A stretch of 64,000 nucleotides of DNA, from contig NZ_FTMZ01000021.1 in assembly GCF_900156335.1 (NCBI RefSeq), forward strand, positions 1 through 64,000, given 5' to 3'. The translations under genes were made by a program, and so were the position numbers. Source of the DNA: Sphaerotilus natans. GTDB lineage: Bacteria; Pseudomonadota; Gammaproteobacteria; Burkholderiales; Burkholderiaceae_C. The notes beneath the pieces were generated by a model, which was not told the origin of the DNA, did no database searches, and saw nothing but the letters and a program-made list of their open reading frames with translations. Shown here piece by piece: positions 52,029 to 61,038 of the stretch; position 1 is the first letter of the stretch; each line of letters begins with the position of its first letter.

Positions 52029-52629
52029 AGGCCCGCCGCGTCGCGATCAGCGACTTCACCGGCGGCGCCTGCAGCACCGGGCGCACCGCCTCGGCCTCGG
52101 TCAGCGGCTGCACCTCGACCAGCGTGGCCAGGCAGCGCCGCGTCAGGTCGTGGTAGGTGCGGGTGCCTTCGAGCTTCCAGGCCACCTCGGCCTCGCTCAG
52201 GTCGCGCAGCTTGCGGGCCGGCGTGCCCGCCACCAGCGTGCGCGGCGCCACCTGCGCGCCTGCCGGCACGAAGGCGCAGGCCGCGACGATCGCCTCCGCG
52301 CCGATCTCCGCCTCGTCCATCACCACCGCGTTCATGCCGACCAGCGCGTCGCGGCGCACGGTGCAGCCGTGCAGCACCGCGCCGTGGCCGATGTGGCCGT
52401 TGCGCTCGATCCGCGTGACCTGCTCGGGAAATCCGTGCACCACGCAGGTGTCCTGCAGGTTGGCGCCTTCCTCCAGCACGATGCGGCCGAAGTCGCCGCG
52501 CAGGCTCGCGCACGGGCCCACATAGCAATTCGGGCCGACATGCACGTCGCCGATCAGCACCGCGGTCGGATGCACATGCGCGCTCGGGTGCACGACCGGG
52601 ATGACGCCTTCGAGGCTGTAGCAGGGCAT
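52027..52629 (-). CDS. paaY: PaaY hexapeptide-repeat thioesterase / gamma-carbonic anhydrase family
   Basis: A 200-residue left-handed beta-helix protein (VHPSAHVHPTAVLIGDVHVG; IGHGAVLHGCTV; GMNAVVMDEAEIGAEAIVAA). Metal ligands are suggested by VVHGFPEQ, HIGHGAVLHG. PaaY in other bacteria is a thioesterase that helps clear dead-end CoA thioesters in phenylacetate breakdown. It diverges from the main paa operon across a TetR-type operator, which supports the paa assignment over a general carbonic anhydrase. Confidence 0.9.
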   Translation of the reverse strand: MPCYSLEGVIPVVHPSAHVHPTAVLIGDVHVGPNCYVGPCASLRGDFGRIVLEEGANLQDTCVVHGFPEQVTRIERNGHIGHGAVLHGCTVRRDALVGMNAVVMDEAEIGAEAIVAACAFVPAGAQVAPRTLVAGTPARKLRDLSEAEVAWKLEGTRTYHDLTRRCLATLVEVQPLTEAEAVRPVLQAPPVKSLIATRRA

Positions 52630-52676
52630 CGGGTTTCTCCTTGATTGTCCGGGATCAAGTTGGGAGACTAATATCT

Positions 52677-52690
52677 ACCGAACGGTCGGT
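52677..52690 (+). promoter_or_regulatory. Candidate PaaR (TetR-family) operator
   Basis: ACCGAACGGTCGGT is an inverted repeat (ACCGA and TCGGT around ACGG) in the 90-base divergent region of paaY and paaG. TetR-family PaaR repressors bind similar palindromes in Burkholderia paa promoters, and release them when phenylacetyl-CoA forms. The regulator gene is at 59247. Assignment is by sequence and context. Confidence 0.7.
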
Positions 52691-52719
52691 CAATTGACGA
52701 GACCCCAGGAGACACCCTG

Positions 52720-53532
52720 ATGCCTGACGTGACGCCTGAACATCCCGGACACCCTGAATCTCCGCTGCGCCAGGAGCGCGCTGGCGCGGTGCTGACGCTG
52801 ACGCTGGACCGCCCGGCGGTGCTCAACAGCTTCACCACCGATCTGCTGCGCGCGCTGTTCCTGGCGCTGGACGCGGCGGCCGAAGACGCCAGCGTGCGCT
52901 GCGTGGTGCTGACCGGTGCGGGCCGCGCCTTCTGCGCCGGGCAGGATCTGGCCGATCCGGCGGTGGCGCCGCAGAGCGACATCGGCCACCTGCTGGCGCA
53001 TTTCTACCGGCCGATGCTGCTGCGGCTGCGCTCGATGCCGGTGCCGGTGATCGCGGCGGTCAACGGCGTGGCCGCCGGCGCGGGCGCCAACCTGGCGCTG
53101 GCCTGCGATCTGGTGGTGGCGGCGCGCTCGGCCAGCTTCATCCAGGCCTTCTCGAAGATCGGCCTGGTGCCGGACTGCGGCGGCACCTGGCTGCTGCCGC
53201 GGGCGGTCGGCCGGGCGAAGGCGCTGGGCCTGGCGATGCTGGGCGATCGCCTGCCCGCCCAGGAGGCCGAGCGCATCGGCCTGATCTGGCGCTGCGTCGA
53301 CGACGCCGAGCTGGCTGGCGAGGTCGGCGCGCTGGCCGCGCGGCTGGCCGCGATGCCGACGCGTGCGCTGGTCGAGACCCGCCGTGCCTTCGACGCGGCG
53401 CAGCAGACCGACCTGGCCGGCGCGCTCGACCACGAGCAGGCGCTGCAGCGCGAGCTGGGCTTCGCGCATGACTATCAGGAAGGTGTCGCCGCCTTCATGG
53501 CCCGGCGCGCGCCGAGCTTTTCCGACCGCTGA
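52720..53532 (+). CDS. paaG: PaaG ring-1,2-epoxyphenylacetyl-CoA isomerase
   Basis: A 270-residue crotonase-fold enzyme expected to convert the 1,2-epoxide of phenylacetyl-CoA to oxepin-CoA. Oxyanion-hole segments AGRAFCAGQDLADP and VNGVAAGAGANLALACDLV, and the catalytic Asp region VPDCGGTWLLPR match PaaG. It follows the TetR-type operator and begins the rightward operon. The double-bond isomerase activity reported for PaaG would also apply. Confidence 0.93.
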   Translation: MPDVTPEHPGHPESPLRQERAGAVLTLTLDRPAVLNSFTTDLLRALFLALDAAAEDASVRCVVLTGAGRAFCAGQDLADPAVAPQSDIGHLLAHFYRPMLLRLRSMPVPVIAAVNGVAAGAGANLALACDLVVAARSASFIQAFSKIGLVPDCGGTWLLPRAVGRAKALGLAMLGDRLPAQEAERIGLIWRCVDDAELAGEVGALAARLAAMPTRALVETRRAFDAAQQTDLAGALDHEQALQRELGFAHDYQEGVAAFMARRAPSFSDR

Positions 53533-53541
53533 GCGCCCGCC

Positions 53542-53991
53542 ATGAACGCACACGACCTGAACCCCCAGGCCACCGCCGACCATGTGGCCGTCGCGATGAT
53601 GCGCGAGGACCGCGCCTGCCAGGCGCTGGGCATCGCGGTGGCGTCGATCGCGCCGGGTCGCGCGGTGATGACGATGACGGTGCGCCCCGACATGCTCAAC
53701 GGCTTCGGCATCTGCCACGGCGGGCTGATCACCACGCTGGCGGACTCGGCCTTCGCCTATGCCTGCAACGCGTACAACGCGCTGACGGTCGCCTCCGGCC
53801 TGTCGGTGGACTTCCTGGCGCCGGGCCGCGAGGGCGACCAGCTCAGCGCCGCCGCCGAGGAAGTCTCGCTGGCCGGGCGCACCGGCGTGTACGACGTGAC
53901 CGTCACCAACCAGCGCGGCGAGCGCATCGCGGTCTTCCGCGGGCGCTCCCACCGCATGAAGGGCCGGCCGACCGTGCCGCCCGCCGTCTGA
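53542..53991 (+). CDS. paaI: PaaI acyl-CoA thioesterase (hotdog fold)
   Basis: A 149-residue hotdog thioesterase. The HGGLITTLADSAFAYACN segment carries the catalytic Asp and the surrounding fold matches PaaI (NGFGICHGG). It hydrolyses ring-hydroxylated phenylacetyl-CoA compounds, freeing CoA from dead-end products. It lies 9 bases after paaG. Confidence 0.94.
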   Translation: MNAHDLNPQATADHVAVAMMREDRACQALGIAVASIAPGRAVMTMTVRPDMLNGFGICHGGLITTLADSAFAYACNAYNALTVASGLSVDFLAPGREGDQLSAAAEEVSLAGRTGVYDVTVTNQRGERIAVFRGRSHRMKGRPTVPPAV

Positions 53992-54005
53992 GGAGATTTC
54001 GCCCC

Positions 54006-55319
54006 ATGCCTGTGCGCCAACCCGCCCCCGGCGACCTGGAGCCGATCGAGACCGCCAGCCGCGACGAGATCGCCGCGCTGCAGCTCCAGCGCCTGCGCCA
54101 GACGCTGCGCCATGCCTATGACAACGTGCCGCACTACCGCCAGGCGTTCGACGCGCGCGGCGTGCATCCCGACGACCTGAAGACGCTCGCCGATCTGGCG
54201 AAGTTTCCGTTCACCACCAAGAAGGACCTGCGAGACCACTATCCCTTCGGGCTGTTCGCGGTGCCGCGCACGCAGGTGGCGCGCATCCATGCGTCTTCGG
54301 GCACGACCGGCAAGCCCACGGTGGTCGGCTACACGGCCGGCGACATCGACCGCTGGGCCGATCTGGTGGCGCGCTCGATCCGCGCCGCCGGCGGGCGCGC
54401 CGGCGACATCGTGCACATCGCCTACGGCTACGGCCTGTTCACCGGCGGCCTCGGGGCGCACTACGGCGCCGAGCGCCTGGGCTGCACCGTCATCCCGATG
54501 AGCGGCGGCCAGACCGAGAAGCAGGTGCAGCTGATCCGCGACTTCCAGCCCGACCTCATCATGGTCACGCCGAGCTACATGCAGGTGATCGTCGAGGAGT
54601 TCGCGCGCCAGGGGCTGGACCCGCGCGAGATGTCGGTGAAGGTCGGCATCTTCGGCGCCGAGCCCTGGACCGAGGCGATGCGCCGCGAGATCGAGGAGAA
54701 GGCCGCGATCGACGCGGTCGACATCTACGGCCTGTCGGAGGTGATGGGCCCGGGCGTGGCCAGCGAGTGCGTCGAGAGCAAGGACGGCCCGGTGATCTGG
54801 GAGGACCATTTCTACCCCGAGATCATCGACCCGGAGACCGGCGAGGTGCTGCCCGACGGCTCGGAAGGCGAGCTGGTCTTCACCACGCTGACCAAGGAGG
54901 CGCTGCCGGTGATCCGCTACCGCACCCGCGACCTCACCCGGCTGCTGCCGCCGACCTCGCGCGCCTTCCGGCGCATCGGCAAGATCGTCGGCCGCAGCGA
55001 CGACATGCTGATCATCCGCGGCGTCAACGTCTTCCCGACGCAGATCGAGGAGATCGTGCTGGCGCATGCGCAGCTCTCGGGCCAGTACCAGATCCATGTC
55101 GGGCGCGAGGGGCACCTCGACGAGGTGCGGGTGTGCTGCGAGAGCCAGCCGGGGCTGGCGCTGTCGCCGGCCGATGCCCGCGCCGCGGCCGACTGGGTGG
55201 CGCAGCGCATCAAGACGCTGGTGGGCATCTCGACCCGGGTCGAGGTGCTGCCCAGCGATTCGCTCGAGCGCACGCTGGTCGGCAAGGCCCGGCGGGTGTT
55301 CGACCGCCGCCCGCGCTGA
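54006..55319 (+). CDS. paaK: Phenylacetate--CoA ligase
   Basis: A 437-residue AMP-forming ligase that makes phenylacetyl-CoA. ATP-binding motif [14 protein letters not shown], the GAEPWTE and [11 protein letters not shown] region, and the late Lys/Arg hinge (YRTRDL) are typical of PaaK. Its product is the pathway inducer and the substrate of the PaaABCE epoxidase encoded next. A GAGGAGA site lies upstream of ATG 54006. Confidence 0.95.
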   Translation: MPVRQPAPGDLEPIETASRDEIAALQLQRLRQTLRHAYDNVPHYRQAFDARGVHPDDLKTLADLAKFPFTTKKDLRDHYPFGLFAVPRTQVARIHASSGTTGKPTVVGYTAGDIDRWADLVARSIRAAGGRAGDIVHIAYGYGLFTGGLGAHYGAERLGCTVIPMSGGQTEKQVQLIRDFQPDLIMVTPSYMQVIVEEFARQGLDPREMSVKVGIFGAEPWTEAMRREIEEKAAIDAVDIYGLSEVMGPGVASECVESKDGPVIWEDHFYPEIIDPETGEVLPDGSEGELVFTTLTKEALPVIRYRTRDLTRLLPPTSRAFRRIGKIVGRSDDMLIIRGVNVFPTQIEEIVLAHAQLSGQYQIHVGREGHLDEVRVCCESQPGLALSPADARAAADWVAQRIKTLVGISTRVEVLPSDSLERTLVGKARRVFDRRPR

Positions 55320-55369
55320 GGCGGCCCCCGGGATCCACGAGCCCATTCAGGAGCCAAGCAGGAGCCAAG

Positions 55370-56401
55370 ATGTACACGCAAGCCATGGACACGATGGGCC
55401 GCGACGGCCCCGGCGAGGGCGCCGCACGCCCGGTGCGCAGCCTCGACGAGATGCAGCGCGAACGTCATCTGCAGGAACGCTTCGACGCGCGCATCGACGA
55501 CGGCGGCTTCATCGAGGCCAAGGACTGGATGCCCGACAACTACCGCCGCACGCTGCTGCGCCAGATCAGCCAGCACGCGCATTCGGAGATCGTCGGCATG
55601 CTGCCCGAGGGCAACTGGATCACCCGCGCGCCCACGCTCAAGCGCAAGGCCATCCTGATGGCCAAGGTGCAGGACGAGGGCGGCCACGGCCTCTATCTCT
55701 ACGCCGCGGCCGAGACGCTGGGCTCCAGCCGCGACGAGATGCTGGGCGCGCTGCATTCGGGCCGGGCCAAGTACAGCTCGATCTTCAACTACCCCACGCT
55801 GACGTGGGCCGACATCGGCGTGATCGGCTGGCTGGTCGACGGCGCGGCGATCATGAACCAGGTGCCGATCTGCCGCTGCTCGTACGCGCCCTACGCGCGG
55901 GCGATGGTGCGCATCTGCCGCGAGGAGAGCTTCCACCAGCGCCAGGGCTACGACAGCCTGCTGGTGATGATGAAGCAGGGCACCGAGGCGCAGCGCGCGA
56001 TGGTGCAGGACGCGGTCGACCGCTGGTGGTGGCCCTGCCTGATGATGTTCGGCCCGACCGACGACCAGAGCCCGAACTCGGCGCAGTCGATGCGCTGGGG
56101 CATCAAGCGCATCTCCAACGACGACCTGCGCCAGAAGTTCGTCGACGCCACCGTGCCGCAGGCGGCGGAGCTCGGCGTCACGCTGCCCGACCCGGACCTG
56201 ACATGGAACGACGCGCGCCAGCACTGGGACTTCGGCCCGATCGACTGGGCGGAGTTCTGGCGCGTCGTCGGCGGCGACGGGCCCTGCAACCGCGAGCGGC
56301 TGCAGATGCGCGTCGATGCCTGGGAAGACGGCGCCTGGGTGCGCGAGGCCGCACTCGCCCACGCCCGCAAGCATACCGAACCGAAGAAGGTTTCCGCATG
56401 A
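55370..56401 (+). CDS. paaA: 1,2-phenylacetyl-CoA epoxidase subunit PaaA
   Basis: A 343-residue catalytic di-iron subunit of the multicomponent monooxygenase. ATG 55370 follows GCAGGAGCC. Helix motifs with di-iron Glu/His ligands are visible, such as [28 protein letters not shown] and [14 protein letters not shown]. With PaaC it forms the core that inserts one oxygen atom of O2 into the aromatic ring. It overlaps paaB by 4 bases. Confidence 0.97.
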   Translation: MYTQAMDTMGRDGPGEGAARPVRSLDEMQRERHLQERFDARIDDGGFIEAKDWMPDNYRRTLLRQISQHAHSEIVGMLPEGNWITRAPTLKRKAILMAKVQDEGGHGLYLYAAAETLGSSRDEMLGALHSGRAKYSSIFNYPTLTWADIGVIGWLVDGAAIMNQVPICRCSYAPYARAMVRICREESFHQRQGYDSLLVMMKQGTEAQRAMVQDAVDRWWWPCLMMFGPTDDQSPNSAQSMRWGIKRISNDDLRQKFVDATVPQAAELGVTLPDPDLTWNDARQHWDFGPIDWAEFWRVVGGDGPCNRERLQMRVDAWEDGAWVREAALAHARKHTEPKKVSA

Positions 56402-56718
56402 GCACCCCGAACGCATCCACGGGCCACGACGCTGCCCGCCACGAATGGCCGCTGTGGGAGGTCTTCGTCCGCCCGAAGGCCGGCCTGGACCACAAGCACT
56501 GCGGCAGCCTGCATGCGCCGGACGCGGCGATGGCCATCCAGCTGGCCCGCGAGGTCTACGCCCGGCGCCAGGAAGGCATCAGCCTCTGGGTCGTGCCCTC
56601 CAGCCAGATCACCGCGAGCGATCCCGGCGACAAGGACATCTACTTCGATCCGATGGAGGACAAGGTGTACCGCCACCCGACCTTCTACACCTTGCCCGAG
56701 TCCGTGAACCACATGTGA
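56398..56718 (+). CDS. paaB: Phenylacetyl-CoA epoxidase subunit PaaB
   Basis: A 106-residue small subunit ([43 protein letters not shown]). PaaB joins PaaAC and the PaaE reductase in the epoxidase complex. Its start overlaps the paaA stop by 4 bases (ATGA). Length and sequence fit the family well. Confidence 0.96.
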   Translation: MSTPNASTGHDAARHEWPLWEVFVRPKAGLDHKHCGSLHAPDAAMAIQLAREVYARRQEGISLWVVPSSQITASDPGDKDIYFDPMEDKVYRHPTFYTLPESVNHM

Positions 56719-56734
56719 GCGGAGCGACCGACCG

Positions 56735-57526
56735 ATGAGCACACCCTCCATCCAGCCCGGCCGCGATCCGGCGGTGCAGTACCTGCTGCGCCTGGGCGAC
56801 TTCTGCCTGATCCATGCCCAGCGCCTGGGCGAGTGGTGCGGCCACGCGCCCATCCTGGAAGAAGACATCGCGCTGACCAATCTCGCGCTCGACCTGATCG
56901 GCCAGGCGCGCGCGCTGCTGACCCGCGCCGGCCAGGTCGGCCACGCGCGGGGCGCGCCAGCGGCCTTCGACGAGGACCAGCTCGCCTTCCTGCGCGAGGA
57001 GCGCGACTACCTGAACCCGACGCTGGTGGAGCTGCCGCGCGGCGACTTCGCCTTCACCGTGCTGCGCAATGCGGCGGTCGCCACCTGGATGCGGCTGATG
57101 TGGACGCGGCTGCAGACCTCCAGCGACGCCGAGCTGGCCGCCATCGCCGCCAAGGCGCTGAAGGAATCGCGCTACCACGAGCAGCACGCCGCCGACTGGG
57201 TGGTGCGCCTGGGCGACGGCACGCCCGAGTCGCACCGCCGGCTGCAGGACGCGCTCGACCGGCTCTGGCGCTACACGCCCGAGCTGTTCGAGGCCGATGC
57301 GGTCGACGAGGCGGCGGCCGCCTGCGGCCTGGGCCCGCGCTGGGCCGACCTGCGCGAGGACTGGCACGCGGCGATGCAGGCGCTGCTGGACGAGGCCGGC
57401 GTGCGTGTGCCCACGCTGGGCGCCTACGTCACCACCGGCCGGCGCGGCGTGCACAGCGAGCACATGGGCCGGCTGCTGGCCGAGATGCAGCACCTGCAGC
57501 GCGCCTATCCGGGCGGAGCCTGGTGA
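56735..57526 (+). CDS. paaC: Phenylacetyl-CoA epoxidase structural subunit PaaC
   Basis: A 263-residue ferritin-like subunit (QYLLRLGDFCLIHAQRLGEW; NLALDLIGQARALLTRAG; ALKESRYHEQHAADWVVRLG). It pairs with PaaA but lacks a full di-iron site in known complexes. Its stop overlaps the paaD start by 1 base (TGATG). Confidence 0.96.
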   Translation: MSTPSIQPGRDPAVQYLLRLGDFCLIHAQRLGEWCGHAPILEEDIALTNLALDLIGQARALLTRAGQVGHARGAPAAFDEDQLAFLREERDYLNPTLVELPRGDFAFTVLRNAAVATWMRLMWTRLQTSSDAELAAIAAKALKESRYHEQHAADWVVRLGDGTPESHRRLQDALDRLWRYTPELFEADAVDEAAAACGLGPRWADLREDWHAAMQALLDEAGVRVPTLGAYVTTGRRGVHSEHMGRLLAEMQHLQRAYPGGAW

Positions 57527-58050
57527 TGTGCGGCGCGCAGGTGCTCGGCCGCATCGAGGCGGCGTGGCAGGCGATCGACCCGGTGCCCGATCCCGAGATC
57601 CCGGTGCTGACGCTGCGCGATCTCGGCATCGTGCGCGAGGTGCGGCTGGACGACGAGGGCGCGCTGGAGGTGGTGCTCACGCCCACCTACAGCGGCTGCC
57701 CGGCCACCGAGGTCATCTCGGCCAGCGTCGCCGAGGCGCTGGAGGCCGCGGGCCTGGCGCCCTTTGCGGTCACGCTGCGCCGCGCGCCGGCCTGGACCAC
57801 CGACTGGATCAGCGAACAGGGCCGCCAGCGCCTGCGCGAGTACGGCATCGCGCCGCCAGGGCCGGTGGCGGCCGGCGAGGGCGTGCCGGTGCGGCTGCAC
57901 CGCCGCGCGGCCGCGCCCGCCGATCCGTCCTGCCCGCGCTGCGATAGTCCGCGCACCGAGCGGCTCTCGGCCTTTGGCTCGACCGCCTGCAAGTCGCTGT
58001 GGCGCTGCCTGGCCTGCCGCGAGCCCTTCGAGCATTTCAAGCCGATCTGA
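57526..58050 (+). CDS. paaD: PaaD iron-sulfur maturation protein of the epoxidase
   Basis: A 174-residue protein of the MIP18/DUF59 group (PEIPVLTLRDLGIVREV; TPTYSGCPATEVIS), with a C-terminal zinc/iron ribbon CPRCDS and CLACRE. PaaD is needed for assembly or repair of the Fe-S or di-iron parts of PaaABCE. It overlaps paaC by 1 base. Confidence 0.93.
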   Translation: MCGAQVLGRIEAAWQAIDPVPDPEIPVLTLRDLGIVREVRLDDEGALEVVLTPTYSGCPATEVISASVAEALEAAGLAPFAVTLRRAPAWTTDWISEQGRQRLREYGIAPPGPVAAGEGVPVRLHRRAAAPADPSCPRCDSPRTERLSAFGSTACKSLWRCLACREPFEHFKPI

Positions 58051-58072
58051 ATCCGAACCGGATCCCGACACC

Positions 58073-59182
58073 ATGAGCCTGCATTTCCACGAACTCACCG
58101 TCCGCGAGGTCCGCCCCGACACCGAAGAGGCGGTGCTGCTGAGCTTCGACGTGCCGCCTGCGCTGGCCGAGACCTTCCGCTTCCGCGCCGGCCAGTACCT
58201 GACGCTGCGCGCCGCGGTGGAGGGCGAGGACCTGCGCCGCTCCTATTCCATCTGCGCCGCGCCGCAGGACGGCGTGCTGCGGGTGGGTGTGCGCCGGGTG
58301 CCCGGCGGGCGCTTCTCGAACTGGCTGGGCGGCGCGCTGAAGGCCGGCGACACGCTGCAGGTCTTTCCGCCACAGGGCCATTTCACCCTGCCGGAGCTGC
58401 CCGCGCCGCAGGTGGGGCAGGGCGGGCAGGGCGGGCGCCATGTCGTCGGCTTCGCGGCGGGCAGCGGCATCACGCCGATCCTGTCGATCCTGAAGACGGT
58501 GCTGGAGACCGAACCGGCCAGCCGCTTCACGCTGGTCTATGCGAATCGCTCGCTGCGCTCGACGATGTTCCGCGAGGAACTCGAGGACCTGAAGAACCGC
58601 TTCCTGACCCGGCTGGCGCTGCACCCGGTGTTCTCGGCCGAGCCGGTGGACACGCCGCTCAACGCCGGCCGGCTCGACGAGGCCAAGCTGGCGCTGCTGC
58701 TGCGCACCGTGCTGCGGCCCGAGGCGATCGACCAGGCCTTCGTCTGCGGCCCGCACGGCTTCAACGACACCGTCGAGGCCGGGCTGAAGGCGGCCGGCGT
58801 GGCGCCCGAGCGCCTGCATGTCGAGCGCTTCGGCGTGCCCGACGCCCAGCGCGGTCAGTCGCCGGCCCAGCTGCATCCGGTGCTGCCGGGCGACGCGCCG
58901 CAGGCGACGGTGAGCATCGTGCGCGACGGCCTGCGCCGCGAGATCGAGTTCCGCGCCGGCGACGCCAGCCTGCTGGACGCGGCCGCGCGTGCCGGGCTGG
59001 ACGTGCCGTTCTCCTGCAAGTCCGGGGTATGCTGCACCTGCCGGGCCCGCGTGCTCGAGGGGCAGGTGCGCATGGATCGCAACTTCTCCCTTGAGGCCCA
59101 CGAGGTGGCCGCCGGCTTCGTGCTGACCTGCCAGTCGCATCCGCTGACCCCCCGGGTCGTGCTGTCCTTCGACGAGCGCTGA
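58073..59182 (+). CDS. paaE: Phenylacetyl-CoA epoxidase reductase subunit PaaE
   Basis: A 369-residue electron-transfer subunit. The N-terminal FAD/NADPH reductase part has FRAGQYLTLRA and YSICAAP plus GFAAGSGITPILSIL for the nicotinamide. The C-terminal plant-type [2Fe-2S] ferredoxin has Cys ligands in FSCKSGVCCTCRARV and VLTCQSHP. It passes NADPH electrons to PaaA. The ribosome site is weak, so coupling to the gene before is possible. Confidence 0.96.
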   Translation: MSLHFHELTVREVRPDTEEAVLLSFDVPPALAETFRFRAGQYLTLRAAVEGEDLRRSYSICAAPQDGVLRVGVRRVPGGRFSNWLGGALKAGDTLQVFPPQGHFTLPELPAPQVGQGGQGGRHVVGFAAGSGITPILSILKTVLETEPASRFTLVYANRSLRSTMFREELEDLKNRFLTRLALHPVFSAEPVDTPLNAGRLDEAKLALLLRTVLRPEAIDQAFVCGPHGFNDTVEAGLKAAGVAPERLHVERFGVPDAQRGQSPAQLHPVLPGDAPQATVSIVRDGLRREIEFRAGDASLLDAAARAGLDVPFSCKSGVCCTCRARVLEGQVRMDRNFSLEAHEVAAGFVLTCQSHPLTPRVVLSFDER

Positions 59183-59246
59183 GCGAGCCCCGCCGCGACG
59201 CGCGCCACCCCGACCGACGCCCGACCCCTCGACGCTTCCTGACCCC

Positions 59247-59873
59247 GTGGCCCGTACCCGCTCCCCCGCCTATGACGACCAGCGCGAGATGATCCTCGCC
59301 CATGCCGCCGACCTGTTCGCGCGGCGCGGCTATCCCGCCACCTCGATGAACCAGCTGGCCGAGGCCTGCGGCCTGTCCAAGCCGACGCTCTATCACTACT
59401 ACCGCGACAAGTACGCGCTGCTGGTGCAGATCGCCGAGGGCCATGTCGGCCGGCTGGCCGAGCTGGTGGCCGAGATCGAGGCCGAGGGCCTGCCTGCGCG
59501 CCCGCGCCTGCACCGGCTGATCATCCGCTTCGTGCAGGAATATGCCGGCGCGCAGAACGCGCACCGGGTGCTGACCGAGGACGTGCGCTTCCTGGGGGAC
59601 GTCGACCGCGAGCGCATCCTGGTGACCGAGCGCCGGGTGGTCGACGGCTTTGCGCGCGCGCTGGGCGAGCTGCGCCCGGACCTGGACGCGGCGCGGCTGG
59701 CGGTGCCGGTGTCGATGCTGCTGTTCGGGATGATCAACTGGATGTTCACCTGGCTGCGGCCCGACGGCTCGCTCGACCACGAGACCATGGCCCCGATCGT
59801 CGCCGACCTCTTTCTTGGCGGGCTGCCGCATGTGGGCGTGCCCGCCCCACCCCCCAGAGGAGACACCCCGTGA
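59247..59873 (+). CDS. paaR: TetR-family regulator (PaaR-like)
   Basis: A 208-residue repressor starting at GTG 59247. The N-terminal helix-turn-helix is clear (MNQLAEACGLSKPTLYHYYR). The C-terminal ligand domain (about 80-195) should bind phenylacetyl-CoA in this context. It lies within the paa operon, and the palindrome at 52677 is a likely target. Its stop overlaps the next start (GTGA) by 4 bases. Confidence 0.88.
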   Translation: MARTRSPAYDDQREMILAHAADLFARRGYPATSMNQLAEACGLSKPTLYHYYRDKYALLVQIAEGHVGRLAELVAEIEAEGLPARPRLHRLIIRFVQEYAGAQNAHRVLTEDVRFLGDVDRERILVTERRVVDGFARALGELRPDLDAARLAVPVSMLLFGMINWMFTWLRPDGSLDHETMAPIVADLFLGGLPHVGVPAPPPRGDTP

Positions 59874-61024
59874 AGAAAAACCCCACCCCCCGCACCCTGC
59901 TGGCGCTGGCTGCTGCGCTGCTCAGCACCGCCGCGCTGGCCGACATCAACGTCGGCGTGACGGTCTCGGCCACCGGCCCGGCCGCCTCGCTGGGCATTCC
60001 GGAGAAGAACACCATCGCGCTGATGCCCAAGACGATCGGCGGCGAGAAGGTGAACTACATCGTGCTCGACGATGCCTCCGACACCACCACCGCGGTGGCC
60101 AACACCCGCAAGCTCCTGACCGAGCACAAGGTCGACATCGTCATCGGCTCGACTACCACGCCCAACTCGCTGGCGATGATCGACGCGGTGGCCGAGGCGC
60201 AGACGCCGATGATCTCGATGGCCGCCTCGGCGCGCATCGTCGAGCCGCAGGACGCCAAGAAGCGCTGGGTCTTCAAGACGCCGCAGAACGACATCCAGAT
60301 GTCGCTGGCGATCGCCGAGCACATGGCCGCCGCCGGCGTGCGCACGGTGGGCTTCATCGGCTTTGCCGACGCCTATGGCGAGGGCTGGTTCCAGGAGTTC
60401 ACCAAGGCGGTCGAGCTGAAGAAGCTGCGCGTGGTGGCCAGCGAGCGCTATGCGCGCAACGACACCTCGGTCACCGGCCAGATCCTGAAGCTGATGTCGG
60501 CCCAGCCCGACGCCATCCTGGTCGCCGGCTCGGGCACGCCGGCGGTGCTGCCGCAGCGCACCCTGAAGGAGCGCGGCTATGCCGGCAAGCTCTACCAGAC
60601 GCACGGCGTGGCCAACGCCGACTTCCTGCGCGTGGGCGGCAAGGACGTCGAGGGCACCTTCCTGCCGGCCGGTCCGGTGCTGGTGGCCGATCAGCTGCCC
60701 GCCAGCCATCCGGTGCGCAAGTCGGCGCTGGCCTATGTCGCGGCCTACGAGGCGGCCCACGGCAAGGGCAGCGTCTCGACCTTCGGCGGCCACGCCTGGG
60801 ATGCCGGCCTGCTGATGAGCGCCGCCGCGCCGGTGGCGCTGAAGAAGGCCAAGCCCGGCACGCCGGAATTCCGCGCCGCGCTGCGCGACGCGATCGAGCA
60901 GGTGCGCGAGCTGCCCGGCGCGCACGGCATCTTCAGCCTGTCGGCGGCCGATCACCTGGGCCTGGACCAGCGCGCGCGCGTGATGGTCAAGATCGACAAG
61001 GGCACCTGGAAGTACGCACCGTGA
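59870..61024 (+). CDS. Branched-chain-type ABC transporter substrate-binding protein
   Basis: A 384-residue type-1 periplasmic binding protein with a Sec signal (MKKNPTPRTLLALAAALLS, cut near ALAD). The mature part follows the LivJ/HmgD plan (VGVTVSATGPAASLGIPEKN; DIVIGSTTTPNSLAMIDAVA; VRTVGFIGFADAYGEGW). It starts at GTG overlapping the paaR stop, and paaZ follows closely. No permease or ATPase genes are beside it. Phenylacetate or a related aromatic acid is the likely ligand from context, not from sequence. Confidence 0.88.
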   Translation: MKKNPTPRTLLALAAALLSTAALADINVGVTVSATGPAASLGIPEKNTIALMPKTIGGEKVNYIVLDDASDTTTAVANTRKLLTEHKVDIVIGSTTTPNSLAMIDAVAEAQTPMISMAASARIVEPQDAKKRWVFKTPQNDIQMSLAIAEHMAAAGVRTVGFIGFADAYGEGWFQEFTKAVELKKLRVVASERYARNDTSVTGQILKLMSAQPDAILVAGSGTPAVLPQRTLKERGYAGKLYQTHGVANADFLRVGGKDVEGTFLPAGPVLVADQLPASHPVRKSALAYVAAYEAAHGKGSVSTFGGHAWDAGLLMSAAAPVALKKAKPGTPEFRAALRDAIEQVRELPGAHGIFSLSAADHLGLDQRARVMVKIDKGTWKYAP

Positions 61025-61038
61025 GCGGGGATCAAAGC

